64,000 nt of DNA from Actinocrispum wychmicini (GTDB lineage Bacteria > Actinomycetota > Actinomycetes > Mycobacteriales > Pseudonocardiaceae): assembly GCF_004345645.1 (NCBI RefSeq), contig NZ_SLWS01000007.1:124001-188000 (forward strand), written 5' to 3'. The first letter of the stretch is position 1. Each line of letters begins with the position of its first letter. This document shows positions 55,101 through 62,104 of this stretch, in pieces. The notes under the pieces are model-generated. The model worked only from the letters and a program-made list of their open reading frames with translations, searched no databases and had not been told where the DNA came from. Made by a program: the position numbers and the translations under genes.

Positions 55101-56470
55101 CAGTGACCGTAGAAGTCGGCGCGGACGCCGATCACCACCAGCGCCGTTGGCTCACGGTCCCCATCGCCTTTGGCGGCGGCGCACAGCGCGCGAACGAACG
55201 ATGTCCGCTCCGATTCGTCCGTGCACAGGGTGAAGATCTCTTCGAACTGGTCGATGACGAGGATCAATCGGGCCCCGGAGTGATCGCGGTCGCCGACGCG
55301 GGCTTGCAAGGCCTGCACGATCGCGGCGTGACCGTCGCTGACGGCCGCGCTTACGGATCCGGCACCAGTCAGCCTTGTCAGTTGGGTGGCCAACTCGGTC
55401 ATCGGGTGCGCGGTCGGGGTGAAGAACACGTGCGGCCACGTCCGGGCGCCCGGTTTGCCGAGTTCGCCACGATCCAGCGCGGGCACCAGTCCCGCGCCCA
55501 ACAGCGAGGATTTCCCCGCCCCCGACGGTCCGGTGACCACCAGAGGAGTCGCCCCATCCAGACGGTCGGCCAATCGCCGGACCAGAGTCTCGGTCAACCG
55601 CTCCCGGCCGAAGTACCACTGGGTCTGCTCAGGACTGAAGGCCGTCAACCCCGGATAAGGACAGATCGCCGGGCCGCCCACCTCATCGTCTGGCACGGCC
55701 ACGGAGATGTGCGGCCGGATATCCGGCGGCCGGTAGGCAGGGTTCGGGGCGAGTACCAGGTCCTCGACCCAATCACTCGCGCGGCGGTGAGGTTTCGGCA
55801 TTCCCCGTGCCGAGAGCGCCTGGCTGAGATACCGGTAGACATGACGCAAACTCAGCTGCTGTGGCCCCTCCGGGTCGCCCTGACGAAGGAGCCGGATCAA
55901 CTCCCCTGTGAACGCGGTGTGCGCTTGCCCGACTGGGGCAAGAGCCACCTCGTTCGAGGCCGCCGACGTCAGCACGAACCCGCCATGCACTCGCGCCAGA
56001 TCGGCGGCCGCATCGTCAGACCCACCAAGCACACCCAGTGCCCGTCCGGAAAAGCAGCAGTCGAGCACGACGACAACCGCCCGCGCCGGCGAATCCAGCA
56101 GGCAACTGCGCACGGCGGCGTAGGCCAACGAGGTGTGGGCCACCCGGTTCGGCCGCGCGTCGGTGGCCCTGGTCGCCAAGTACAGCTCGCCGCCGGGGCT
56201 GACCAGCCCGTGACCCACGTAGTAGACCAGCAGGACACCTTCGGCCCTTTCGGCCTGCTCGGCCAACGCTATTCCCATGTCCGTGGGACTGCCGGAGTCC
56301 CGCACGAAACACAAAGCGTCAGCGCGCAAGCCACACCGCTCAACCAACGTCTGCCCAAGATCGGCCAATGTGCCCGGCACCGCCGGCACCGAGGGCAACC
56401 CCGAGGCCGCGTCGTGTGTCCATGTCCCCATCAGCACAACGCGTGTACCTGATGCGTCCAACCCGGTCAC
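52139..56470 (-). CDS. Caspase-like protease / STAND ATPase / 14 WD40-repeat protein
   Basis: The GTG at 56470 begins VTGLDASGTRVVLMGTWTHD. The caspase-like (peptidase C14) domain spans about 8-240: His87 in YYVGHG and Cys139 in LDCCFSG are the catalytic pair. The STAND ATPase follows (Walker A GPSGAGKSS at 314-322; Walker B LILVIDQFEEIF), then winged-helix-type ARLITVDQDTAEIAHEALLR. One membrane segment (SLTALGLLLVLFAVVATVIS) lies near residue 700, and fourteen WD40 repeats (two seven-blade propellers) run to the end, e.g. VAFSPDGRILATASTDETAR. The propellers probably sense a ligand and the ATPase oligomerises to switch on the protease, as in other bacterial caspase/NLR-like death or antiphage systems; this is inference. 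All motifs are intact. Confidence 0.9.
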   Translation of the reverse strand: MTGLDASGTRVVLMGTWTHDAASGLPSVPAVPGTLADLGQTLVERCGLRADALCFVRDSGSPTDMGIALAEQAERAEGVLLVYYVGHGLVSPGGELYLATRATDARPNRVAHTSLAYAAVRSCLLDSPARAVVVVLDCCFSGRALGVLGGSDDAAADLARVHGGFVLTSAASNEVALAPVGQAHTAFTGELIRLLRQGDPEGPQQLSLRHVYRYLSQALSARGMPKPHRRASDWVEDLVLAPNPAYRPPDIRPHISVAVPDDEVGGPAICPYPGLTAFSPEQTQWYFGRERLTETLVRRLADRLDGATPLVVTGPSGAGKSSLLGAGLVPALDRGELGKPGARTWPHVFFTPTAHPMTELATQLTRLTGAGSVSAAVSDGHAAIVQALQARVGDRDHSGARLILVIDQFEEIFTLCTDESERTSFVRALCAAAKGDGDREPTALVVIGVRADFYGHCAAYPELVPALQDTGVIVGAMSGAEVRDAIQKPAGVVGLTLQSGLVDTILRDLGADEDEVRDQGTLPLLAYALQASWDRGTGRTVTVVDYHATGGIRGAITNAAERAYNQLDEQGRQTARRLLLRMIQIGTGSEDTRRRASRSDLLRELPDPDVAIAVLNALADARLITVDQDTAEIAHEALLRAWPRLRDWISSDRAGLRTHQQLSEAADRWHQNNRDPNRLYRGTPLQLAREWATDPDHDAELGSVERAFLDAGRRTARRRTRLGRSLTALGLLLVLFAVVATVISIQQRDMALDQNALALSREWAAKSTALRNTQPEDAMLLAAEAYRQAPTVEARSALLSVQSQPFDGRLIDDREPVDAVAFGPDGHTVVTGGYDNEMRLWDPSSHRQLATLAHFNTPVDAVALSADRHTAAEADGNNITLWDITTHRRLATLGGGGFNAVALSPDGRTVAAADGSMVADRTTNSSPHKGNVLLWDITTRQQIGTLASAAGAFHGLAFSPDGHTLATGGDDGTARLWDVTTQKPIATLSGHTGAITSVAFSPDGRILATASTDETARLWDVSTHQEIATLLGHTDAVYQVAFSPDGGTLATASGDHTVALWDGTTGQKFATLSGHDNAVRGAAFSPDGGTLATASDDHTVALWDLAGSLLIAHPVAPVYRAATSPDGHLLATAGADRMARLWDLTTHKLVATLSGHTDTVYGVAFSPDGGTLATVGEDGSVKLWNTASHALVATWFADDKGAYAVTFSPDGRTLATGGGDADVRLWDATTHQLTATNSPLPDLPHHAVYGLAFSPDGNDLVLVGADHDMATVSMRQPTSRDHLFTDNSEPTGHTADIQSVAFSPDGHMLATASNDRTVKLWDATSHRLLTTLAGHAARVYRATFSPDGRTLATASDDQTVKLWDVTTHQEIATLSSRDGAIVGAAFSPNDRTLATASANGVVRLWNVDVTQVLDHLCNVVHGLIDPDHWRRLLPERPYQANCP

Positions 56471-56474
56471 GTCG

Positions 56475-56522
56475 TCACGCGACCGGGGGGTTGTCACCCT
56501 TGACCGTGATCGCCAACTCCAT
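56475..56522 (-). CDS. Possible 15-residue leader peptide before the caspase gene
   Basis: AAGGAGG, the strongest ribosome site in this neighbourhood, stands 7-8 bases before an ATG (56522) that opens MELAITVKGDNPPVA and stops 4 bases before the caspase GTG. The main gene has no ribosome site of its own. Translational coupling is plausible. It may instead be the residue of a small co-encoded protein (such as a trypco2-like partner) shortened by deletion. Confidence 0.35.
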   Translation of the reverse strand: MELAITVKGDNPPVA

Positions 56523-56558
56523 CCCAGCCCTCCTTGACCCAACATAGCGCGGCGATTC

Positions 56559-56795
56559 GTGGGCGCACTGGGCCGCGAACGCCGAGTCCTCGCTCCGCTT
56601 GGCGCCGGGCACTCCAACGGCGAGATCGCCGACGCCCTCCACATCGTCGAAGGCACGGTGAACGCCCATATCAGCTCCATACTGGACAAGCTCAACGCTC
56701 GCAACCGCGTCCAGGCCGCCATCCTCGCCTACCAGGCCGGGCTGACCTGGCCCGTCCGCCACACCCAGGTGAAATGGCATGACCCGTTGAGGTGA
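56559..56795 (+). pseudogene. LuxR-type (NarL/FixJ) response regulator C-terminal fragment
   Basis: The frame reads AGHSNGEIADALHIVEGTVN, AHISSILDKLNARNRVQAAI, LAYQAGLTWPV, the DNA-binding HTH of NarL-type regulators. The receiver domain is missing, and the frame is open only from 56534. The ten codons before AGHSNGE are garbled. Directly divergent from the caspase gene: the upstream half was probably lost when the caspase-containing segment was joined. Confidence 0.75.
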
Positions 56796-56875
56796 TCCAG
56801 GTCGAGTGACGGACCTTGTGGGGCTCGGATAATCGATGTGGCGTTGACCTGCCGGTCCATGGTGGCTCCGCTCTG

Positions 56876-57220
56876 TCACGCCGCGATCTCGTACTCGCTG
56901 GTCACCCCGTCGAGGATGGATCTGGGCAGGACGCAGCGCGGCACTGCGACCTCATGGCCAAGCGCCAACACTTCCGCGATCAACACTGTCCTGCTGCCAA
57001 GAAAAACGCCAGCCATTCGAGCACCCGGACAGCCCTCAGGGACAGGAGACCGACCACCACGCACGGTGATCCATGCCCGACCTCGGTCGCGAACGAAACT
57101 CCAGGTCACGGCATTGGCACCGAGTTCTGGCCATGCACGAGCCAGCCAGTGCACGGATGACGTCCTGATCCCTCCTGCCCGACGACCTACCCGGGACTGT
57201 CCGTGGAATGGTGATAGCCA
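56876..57220 (-). pseudogene. Unknown small protein, possibly frameshifted
   Basis: The reverse frame ending at 56876 has protein-like sequence (GANAVTWSFVRDRGRAWITV, RTVLIAEVLALGHEVAVPRC, VLPRSILDGVTSEYEIAA). A plausible start with a ribosome site exists only in another frame (MAITIPRTVPGRSSGRRDQD at 57222), so one indel near 57120 would join the two. No family was recognised. It would be divergent from the TetR gene at 57474. Confidence 0.35.
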
Positions 57221-57410
57221 TGACAATCTCCGCCTTGAGGTGTGGGAGGAGTCGAAGCGACGATAGGAGGGATCCGGTGCCGAGGCGTCGTGGCCGGTAC
57301 GGTTCGCAGTGGGCATCCAACACCCGGGGTCCGCGGTGCACCGGGCGCTCTGCGGGCGTGGTTCGCCTCGAGTGCAGCGTTTCTCGTGGTCGTGTGGCTG
57401 CCGATTGACC

Positions 57411-57448
57411 CTATACTCACCGGTATAGAGTGTACATAGCAGTATACA
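57411..57448. promoter_or_regulatory. Operator-like repeats upstream of the TetR gene
   Basis: CTATACTCACCGGTATAG (57411-57428) is an inverted repeat (CTATAC/GTATAG). TGTACATAGCAGTATACA (57431-57448) is a second, looser one. Both lie within 65 bases of the TetR start at 57474, a normal position for autoregulation. A related CTATACTCATGAGTA lies at 60824-60838, before the acyl-CoA dehydrogenase fragment. Confidence 0.7.
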
Positions 57449-57473
57449 GCTGACCAGTGAGGAACATCGACCC

Positions 57474-58112
57474 ATGTCCAGTTCCGCCCCGTCCAGGTCA
57501 CCGTGGCCGCGTCCCGAAGATCGCGACCGTGAACGAGGGCTGAAGCGTGAGGCGGTGCTCAGAACAGCCGTGAGCCTCTTCAACGAGAAGGGTGTCCACG
57601 CGACCTCGCTGGAAGATGTCGCGAAGGCGTTGAACGTGACCAAGCCGACTATCTACCACTACTTCGCCAACAAGGACGAGATCCTCTTCGAATGCGTCCG
57701 TCGGGGAGTCGAGGGCATCCGCGATATCGGAGTGGACGTCGAGCAGCAGGGCGGAAACGGTTTGGAACGGCTCAAGGCGTACATGCGCAACTACGCGGTG
57801 GTCATGACGAACGACTTCGGCATATGCGTCACTCGCACGGCCGACCACGAGCTGTCGCCGGAGAGCCGCGCCCGCTTTCGTGAGATGAAGCGCGAGACCG
57901 ACACCCTGATCCGGCGGGTCGTCGAGCAGGGTATGCGCGACGGCTCGATCGCCCCCGGCGACCCACGCCTTGTGACATTCACACTGGCCGGCGCCTTGAA
58001 CTGGATCGCTCGCTGGTACGACCCTCGTGGGCCCATGACACCGGAGGAGATCGCCGACGGTTGCGTCGCGACGCTGGTTCACGGCCTCGCCACGCGCGAC
58101 AAGGAGAAATAG
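57474..58112 (+). CDS. TetR/AcrR-family regulator
   Basis: The ATG at 57474 (GAGGA upstream) begins MSSSAPSRSPWPRPEDRDRE. The HTH is at about residues 24-70 (LRTAVSLFNEKGVHATSLED, VAKALNVTKPTIYHYFANKD). The C-terminal domain (NYAVVMTNDFGICVTRTADH, TLAGALNWIARWYDPRGPMT) is of the type common in regulators of acyl-CoA and lipid catabolism. Operator-like repeats lie directly upstream. Behind it are remnants of nitronate monooxygenase and enoyl-CoA hydratase genes, in the same direction, so it once led a catabolic operon. The protein itself looks intact. Confidence 0.9.
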   Translation: MSSSAPSRSPWPRPEDRDRERGLKREAVLRTAVSLFNEKGVHATSLEDVAKALNVTKPTIYHYFANKDEILFECVRRGVEGIRDIGVDVEQQGGNGLERLKAYMRNYAVVMTNDFGICVTRTADHELSPESRARFREMKRETDTLIRRVVEQGMRDGSIAPGDPRLVTFTLAGALNWIARWYDPRGPMTPEEIADGCVATLVHGLATRDKEK

Positions 58113-58216
58113 GGATGCCCCATTCCTGATTCCCCGGTGGGACGACTGCGGGCACCGGCCGTTACCGCACTCCTGTTGCTGACGTCCGGTGCCAACCTCG
58201 GTCCTTTCATGACGTC

Positions 58217-58390
58217 GTCAATCGTGGTCACGCGGAGAAGGCGGCCGAGGCCAGAGTCGACGGAATCATCGCGGTATGTGACGTTCCGGGGATGCGCGCC
58301 AATTTCATGCGTCCCAGCCTGGTGGCCGCCGGACTCTGTCCGGACAATCTTGGAGATGAGATGATCATCTATGTGGGTGCGCTGGCCTAG
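58217..58390 (+). pseudogene. Nitronate monooxygenase C-terminal fragment (tentative)
   Basis: The frame carries GHAEKAAEARVDGIIAVCDV, then NFMRPSLVAAGLCPDNLGDE, ending MIIYVGALA. The first resembles the GHA..A...GVDGIIA strand of nitronate monooxygenase/2-nitropropane dioxygenase enzymes. The second resembles their C-terminal RPSI..AGLDPD segment. These normally lie some 150 residues apart, so an internal deletion has occurred. The fragment is dead. Confidence 0.5.
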
Positions 58391-58414
58391 GCTCAGGAAT
58401 GCACAGAACGATAT

Positions 58415-58774
58415 GTGCTCGTCGAACGCGACGGTGCACGCGCCGTCGTCCGTATGCACGATCCCGGTAAGCTCAACGCGCTCAGCCTTCAGCTGACGGT
58501 GCAATTTCACGATGCGTTGCGTGAGCTTGTGGCGGATCACCGGGTGCGCTGCGTCGTGCTGACCGGGACCGTCGGTGCGGCGCACCTCCTCGTCGATGCC
58601 AACCTGTTCGTGCCCTACCAACTCCGCGGCCGAGCTATGGGGCGTGTGCACGGTGAACCCCGGGCGGCTGATGGACCCGAAGGTGGGTATGCACTCCGGA
58701 TACACCGAGACAAAACACCGTGTCCAGGTGTATCCGGACCTCGTCGGCTGCGGCCCTGCGGTGTCAGAAGATGA
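58415..58774 (+). pseudogene. Enoyl-CoA hydratase/isomerase N-terminal fragment
   Basis: The GTG at 58415 gives VLVERDGARAVVRMHDPGKL, then NALSLQLTVQFHDALRELVA and HRVRCVVLTGT, the first strands and helix of the crotonase fold. After VVLTG the family GxxFxxGADL segment is missing and the frame runs into unlike sequence. It follows the nitronate monooxygenase fragment, consistent with one decayed catabolic operon under the TetR regulator. Confidence 0.6.
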
Positions 58775-59306
58775 CGGGGTTCAGCACCCACTTTTGGTTG
58801 GCATTGTAACCGCCGTGACAAACATAGACCTGCACATTGCTTCCGTCACCGATCGATGACCCGTTGGGAGCAAAGATGTCCAAACACAACCCGTGGTCAG
58901 CTTCTGAGTGGATCGTGCCGTCTCCGGGGCGGTACCACCGCTGGTTGGCATTGTCACCTGCCTTACAGGTATAAACCTGCACATTGCTTCCACTACCAAC
59001 CCATCCGGTCGGGGCATAGATGTCCAAACACAAGTTGTTGTCAACCTTGGAGCGGATCGTGCCGTCTGCGAGGAAGGACCATCGCTGGTTGGCATTGTAA
59101 CCCTCGTGACAGGAATAGACCTGCACATTGCTCCCTGGACCGATCGGTGCGGCACCATAGATGTCCAAACACAAAGAGAAATTCACCCCGCTAAGTATGT
59201 TCCAGTTATTGCTGGCGGCCTGTGCTGGACCAACCAGTCCAACGATCAGCGCGACGCCGGCCATAGCGGTGATCGACAGTCTGCGCATGAAGTGCTTGCC
59301 CGTCAT
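58764..59306 (-). CDS. Secreted ricin-type beta-trefoil lectin (CBM13-like)
   Basis: The ATG at 59306 follows GGAGGCAGGAGT. The signal peptide (MRRLSITAMAGVALIVGLVG) is cut near AQAA. The mature protein is one beta-trefoil of three repeats, each with LCLDIYGA/LCLDIYAP/LCLDIFAP, a GSNVQVY strand and the closing QxW motif (NANQRW twice, NANQKW once). Ricin-type domains bind galactose-like or other sugars. With no catalytic domain, it is a free lectin or a subunit. It shares an upstream element with the secreted gene at 59816-60223. Confidence 0.9.
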   Translation of the reverse strand: MTGKHFMRRLSITAMAGVALIVGLVGPAQAASNNWNILSGVNFSLCLDIYGAAPIGPGSNVQVYSCHEGYNANQRWSFLADGTIRSKVDNNLCLDIYAPTGWVGSGSNVQVYTCKAGDNANQRWYRPGDGTIHSEADHGLCLDIFAPNGSSIGDGSNVQVYVCHGGYNANQKWVLNPVIF

Positions 59307-59815
59307 ACTCCTGCCTCCGTAGTCCTGTGAGGGGGCCGACGGCGGTTGCCGCGTCGGCCGGTTTCGCCTGGGGTGTGCTGCAGGCGGCCAGTGCGACCAC
59401 GAACGCCTGGTGCCGGCAGATCGGAGCCGGTGCGGAGGGCTTGCCACATCGCCCCTTCCCTTCGTGTCGACGTCTCCAAATGGACACCCAGAACCGTTTC
59501 CGCGCTCTGCTAGGGAGGGTGTGGCGAGCGTCCGAAGCTTGATCCGGCAGGTTGTCGCCCGAGGAGCAGCGTTCGGTGCCGGCAGGGTGGGCACGGCGGC
59601 GGAAGACTGACTTGCGGGCGCGGTTTGTGTCCAAGCGACTGGAGGGATTGTCGGAGGAGCCTCGACCCGGCCGACACCTCGACAACCCAGCCGCCTACTG
59701 CACACGAATTAACGCCTCGCGACAATAGGTGTATCAGAGGAACGTCGATCAGGTCCGATGTGCGAAATCGCGGCAGACAGCTGGACAGTTTGCCAGCCGC
59801 GATTCCAGCACGTGT
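59307..59815. other. Upstream region of the lectin gene, with conserved element
   Basis: No gene is recognisable in these 509 bases. About 110-185 bases before the lectin start (59419-59490) lies a stretch that recurs at 60398-60478, upstream of the next secreted gene. The rest shows no clear structure. Confidence 0.4.
59419..59490 (-). repeat. Diverged repeat shared by two secreted-gene upstream regions (copy 1)
   Basis: Read on the reverse strand this holds GTCCATTTGGAGACGTCGAC followed by ACGAAGGGA. Copy 2 at 60398-60478 reads GTCCACTCGGAGATGTCGCC followed by ACGAAGGGA, and likeness goes on for about 40 bases. It lies upstream of the lectin gene at the same orientation as copy 2 to its gene. 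A shared promoter or regulator site is likely. Confidence 0.6.
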
Positions 59816-60223
59816 CTAGTTCCAGCGGACGTTCACGTATGTGTAATTGCCATCGGACGCACCCCAGACCATGACTGTATTGCCTTGGCGCGCGGGGGTA
59901 AATTTGAACGAGTTGCACTCTCCAGCATTTACCCAGGTGTTTACTGGCCCGCGGTACTCGGTTGCGGAACTGTCAGTCAGGGTCGCGTACTCGTGGGCGT
60001 TGTTGTCCCAGACAAAGAAGTGGAAGTCGTTCCTGGTGGACTGGTAGTTGCATATATAGGCGAACTGGCCGCCCGCGTTGGGCGGATTGTTGAACCCGAG
60101 GACTTGGAAGTGGTCTACTACGGGGGAAGATCCAGATGCCGCGCTTGCGCTACCGATCGTTCCGACTATCGCGGCCACTGCGGTGACTGCGATAATCGCA
60201 GTCTTGATCATTGTCCTCAGCAC
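59816..60223 (-). CDS. Small secreted protein (135 aa)
   Basis: The GTG at 60223 follows AGGAGG by 6 bases, an ideal start. The signal peptide (KTAIIAVTAVAAIVGTIGSA) is cut near ASAASG. The mature 105 residues have two cysteines (YICNYQS, AGECNSF) and aromatic beta strands (RNDFHFFVWDNNAHEYATLT, VMVWGASDGNYTYVNVRWN). The family was not recognised. Its layout and shared upstream element pair it with the ricin-type lectin gene. Confidence 0.8.
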   Translation of the reverse strand: MLRTMIKTAIIAVTAVAAIVGTIGSASAASGSSPVVDHFQVLGFNNPPNAGGQFAYICNYQSTRNDFHFFVWDNNAHEYATLTDSSATEYRGPVNTWVNAGECNSFKFTPARQGNTVMVWGASDGNYTYVNVRWN

Positions 60224-60397
60224 GGTCGACCTCCTGAACGGGTTACTAACCCCTGCGTGGATTGATAAAGCAGTTCAAGCTCATTGGTTGTTCATTGCCG
60301 CTTGATGGTTGCCAACTGATCATGATGGACTTCGCGCCCGCGAGCGCGGAGACGGCCGCGATTGCTGCCACCACTCACCACGGATGCATGGCCCAGG

Positions 60398-60478
60398 CCG
60401 ATCCGAGCCGATGCAGAAGGTTTGTCACGACGAGTCTCCCTTCGTGGCGACATCTCCGAGTGGACATCAGTTGACATG
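60398..60478 (-). repeat. Diverged repeat shared by two secreted-gene upstream regions (copy 2)
   Basis: This is the second copy of the element at 59419-59490, about 175-255 bases before the GTG at 60223. On the reverse strand the invariant core is GTCCA-N-T-N-GGAGA-N-GTCG-N-CACGAAGGGA. It also forms the apparent end of the acyl-CoA dehydrogenase fragment, which is therefore truncated at this point. Confidence 0.6.
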
Positions 60479-60479
60479 G

Positions 60480-60782
60480 CGCGGTCCGGTCGTGGGTGTG
60501 CAGCGTCGGGACGTACCTGTTGGCGGCGCGCGACAGCTCCGCCAACTCAGGACTGCCAATGAGCGCGCCGAGTTCGGAGATCTCGCGTTCGGCCCAGGAC
60601 GCTCCCGCCCGGTCGAGCGTGGCGGTCATAACGGGGTCAGAGCTCAAAGCGTTGTAGCCGGCGAGGCCGGCCGGCATGGTGCGGACCTCGTGCGCCCGGT
60701 TCGCGCGCGGGCCGGGCTGTGGTGCCGGCGCGGCGCGTACGTCGATCGGGGCGAGTAGGCGCGACGCGCTGGACTGGTTCAC
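60480..60782 (-). pseudogene. AidB-type acyl-CoA dehydrogenase N-terminal fragment
   Basis: The GTG at 60782 follows GGGGGCCACG. The frame reads AGYNALSSDPVMTATLDRAG, ASWAEREISELGALIGSPEL, AELSRAANRYVPTLHTHDR, the opening of AidB-like (alkylation-response) acyl-CoA dehydrogenases, then leaves the family where GHRIDEVEFH is expected. The rest is replaced by the upstream region of the secreted gene. A TetR-operator-like repeat lies about 45 bases upstream at 60824-60838. Confidence 0.65.
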
Positions 60783-60823
60783 CGTGGCCCCCTTGTCTCC
60801 GGCGATGCGATCCCGACCAAGGG

Positions 60824-60838
60824 TACTCATGAGTATAG
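60824..60838. promoter_or_regulatory. Operator-like palindrome before the acyl-CoA dehydrogenase fragment
   Basis: TACTCATGAGTA is a perfect palindrome extended by TAG. On the reverse strand it reads CTATACTCATGAGTA, sharing CTATACTCA with the TetR-upstream repeat at 57411-57428. It may be a site of that regulator. Confidence 0.45.
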
Positions 60839-60928
60839 AGTCGACGCAACGGTAAACATCCGACCGACGGGAAACCTGGGGAACGCCTGCGGTGGTCGAC
60901 ATTCGGTTACCGGTTCTGGCCAGGACGT

Positions 60929-61255
60929 TTACGCGGCGGACCGGTACTCGTTGAGTAGTCCGCCGAGGCGCTGTCGGCGTCGGATCCGGTCGAACCGGGC
61001 CGGGAACGGGATCATGTTTGGTTCGTCGTTGAGGGCATGTAGAAGCATCCCGTCGCCTTGGTGGCCGCGCCCGGCGTTGTGATAGGCGACGCAGATGCCG
61101 AGCACGAGGCGTAGGTGGCGCTCTCCGATGATGAGGATCCGGTCGGTGCACTCCCGACGGACGGAGCCAATCCAGCGCTCGGCGAAGGCGTTCGTCTGTG
61201 GACAAGGGTCATCGGGGATGAGGTATCGGGGACGCTCATGACGATTCGGCCGTGG
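60929..61255 (-). pseudogene. Integrase-type transposase C-terminal fragment (IS481/IS3-like)
   Basis: A reverse frame ending TAA at 60929 reads QTNAFAERWIGSVRRECTDR, ILIIGERHLRLVLGICVAYH, ALNDEPNMIPFPARFDRIRR and RLGGLLNEYRSAA. This is the C-terminal third of an integrase-type (rve) transposase, including the Glu-containing NAFAERW motif. It abuts the internally deleted transposase below. Confidence 0.65.
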
Positions 61256-61349
61256 ACGAACATTTGGCCTATACCGCTCGAAAAGTCATCGTTGCACGTC
61301 AGGCTGCGTATCGGACTTGTTGATGAGTCCACTGAGGACATGGGTGCGT

Positions 61350-61960
61350 AGCAGGGTGCGAGTGTTGGCCGTCTGTACAGTTTCGGCTGTCGGCAAGGCT
61401 CAGGTGGTCGTTGTTGCCAGGCTTGGTGAGGCCGGTGCTGGATGTAGTACCGCTGGTTTTCGGCCAGGACGTGTCGGGCGTGTGCCGCGTTGAGGATCAG
61501 AACGCGGTCGCAGACCTCGATGCGGCGGGTTCTGATGACCCGTTCGCAGTGTGCGTTCATGCGTGGCGCGGTGTCGATGTGGAAGAAGTCCGCGGCGAGG
61601 ATACCGCGGGCCTGGCTGGCCAGGAACTGCTTCCGGGCCGGACCGGTTCGACGCGGAGCGGGATCGATGCCAGCTGAGTTGAGGATCTTCCAGACGGTCG
61701 ATGCGGCGATCCGGTGCCCGAGCCCGACCAGTTCGCCGTGGATTCTCCGGTGGCCACAGCGTGGGTCGTCACGGGCCAGACGAAGAACGAGCTTCGCGAC
61801 TGTCGCGTGCGTGGGCGGTCGACCACTGGGTCGTCGGCACGTGCTGTAGTCCCATTTCCGTGCGATGAGCTTGCGGTGCCAGGCCAGGATTGTCGCGGGC
61901 TGGATCGGGAAGGCCGCGTGCCATCGGCGTCTGGCCCGGATCTTTCGCGTGGGTGACGGC
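61350..61960 (-). pseudogene. IS3-like integrase-type transposase with deleted catalytic core
   Basis: The reverse frame reads QPATILAWHRKLIARKWDYS, LVLRLARDDPRCGHRRIHGE, LVGLGHRIAASTVWKILNSA and GILAADFFHIDT with the first catalytic Asp. It then jumps to PRMNAHCERVIRTRRIEVCD and HARHVLAENQRYYIQHRPHQ. About 70 residues with the second Asp are missing between FHIDT and APRMN, in frame. The element is inactive. No terminal repeats were found. Confidence 0.75.
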
Positions 61961-62104
61961 GTCGCCTGGGGTGGTGATGTTGCTGGTGGGTGGCCTTCTT
62001 TCCTGGTTTGGGTAGGCGGGTGTGCCCGTTGTCGGGTGGGTGACGCCGGGTTCCACGTTCCCGGTGATGGCTTTCTGCTCGTAGGGACGGGTTTCGGGCT
62101 GGTC

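Noticed and set aside
54773..56452. Forward 559-codon frame over the caspase/STAND gene
   Set aside because: Antisense shadow rich in Arg, Gln and His; the reverse frame carries all catalytic motifs.
60375..61205. Reverse 276-codon frame as one gene
   Set aside because: Only the stretch starting at GTG 60782 is protein-like (AidB-type). The upstream 140 codons are Arg/Pro-rich nonsense and the last 35 lie in the repeat element.
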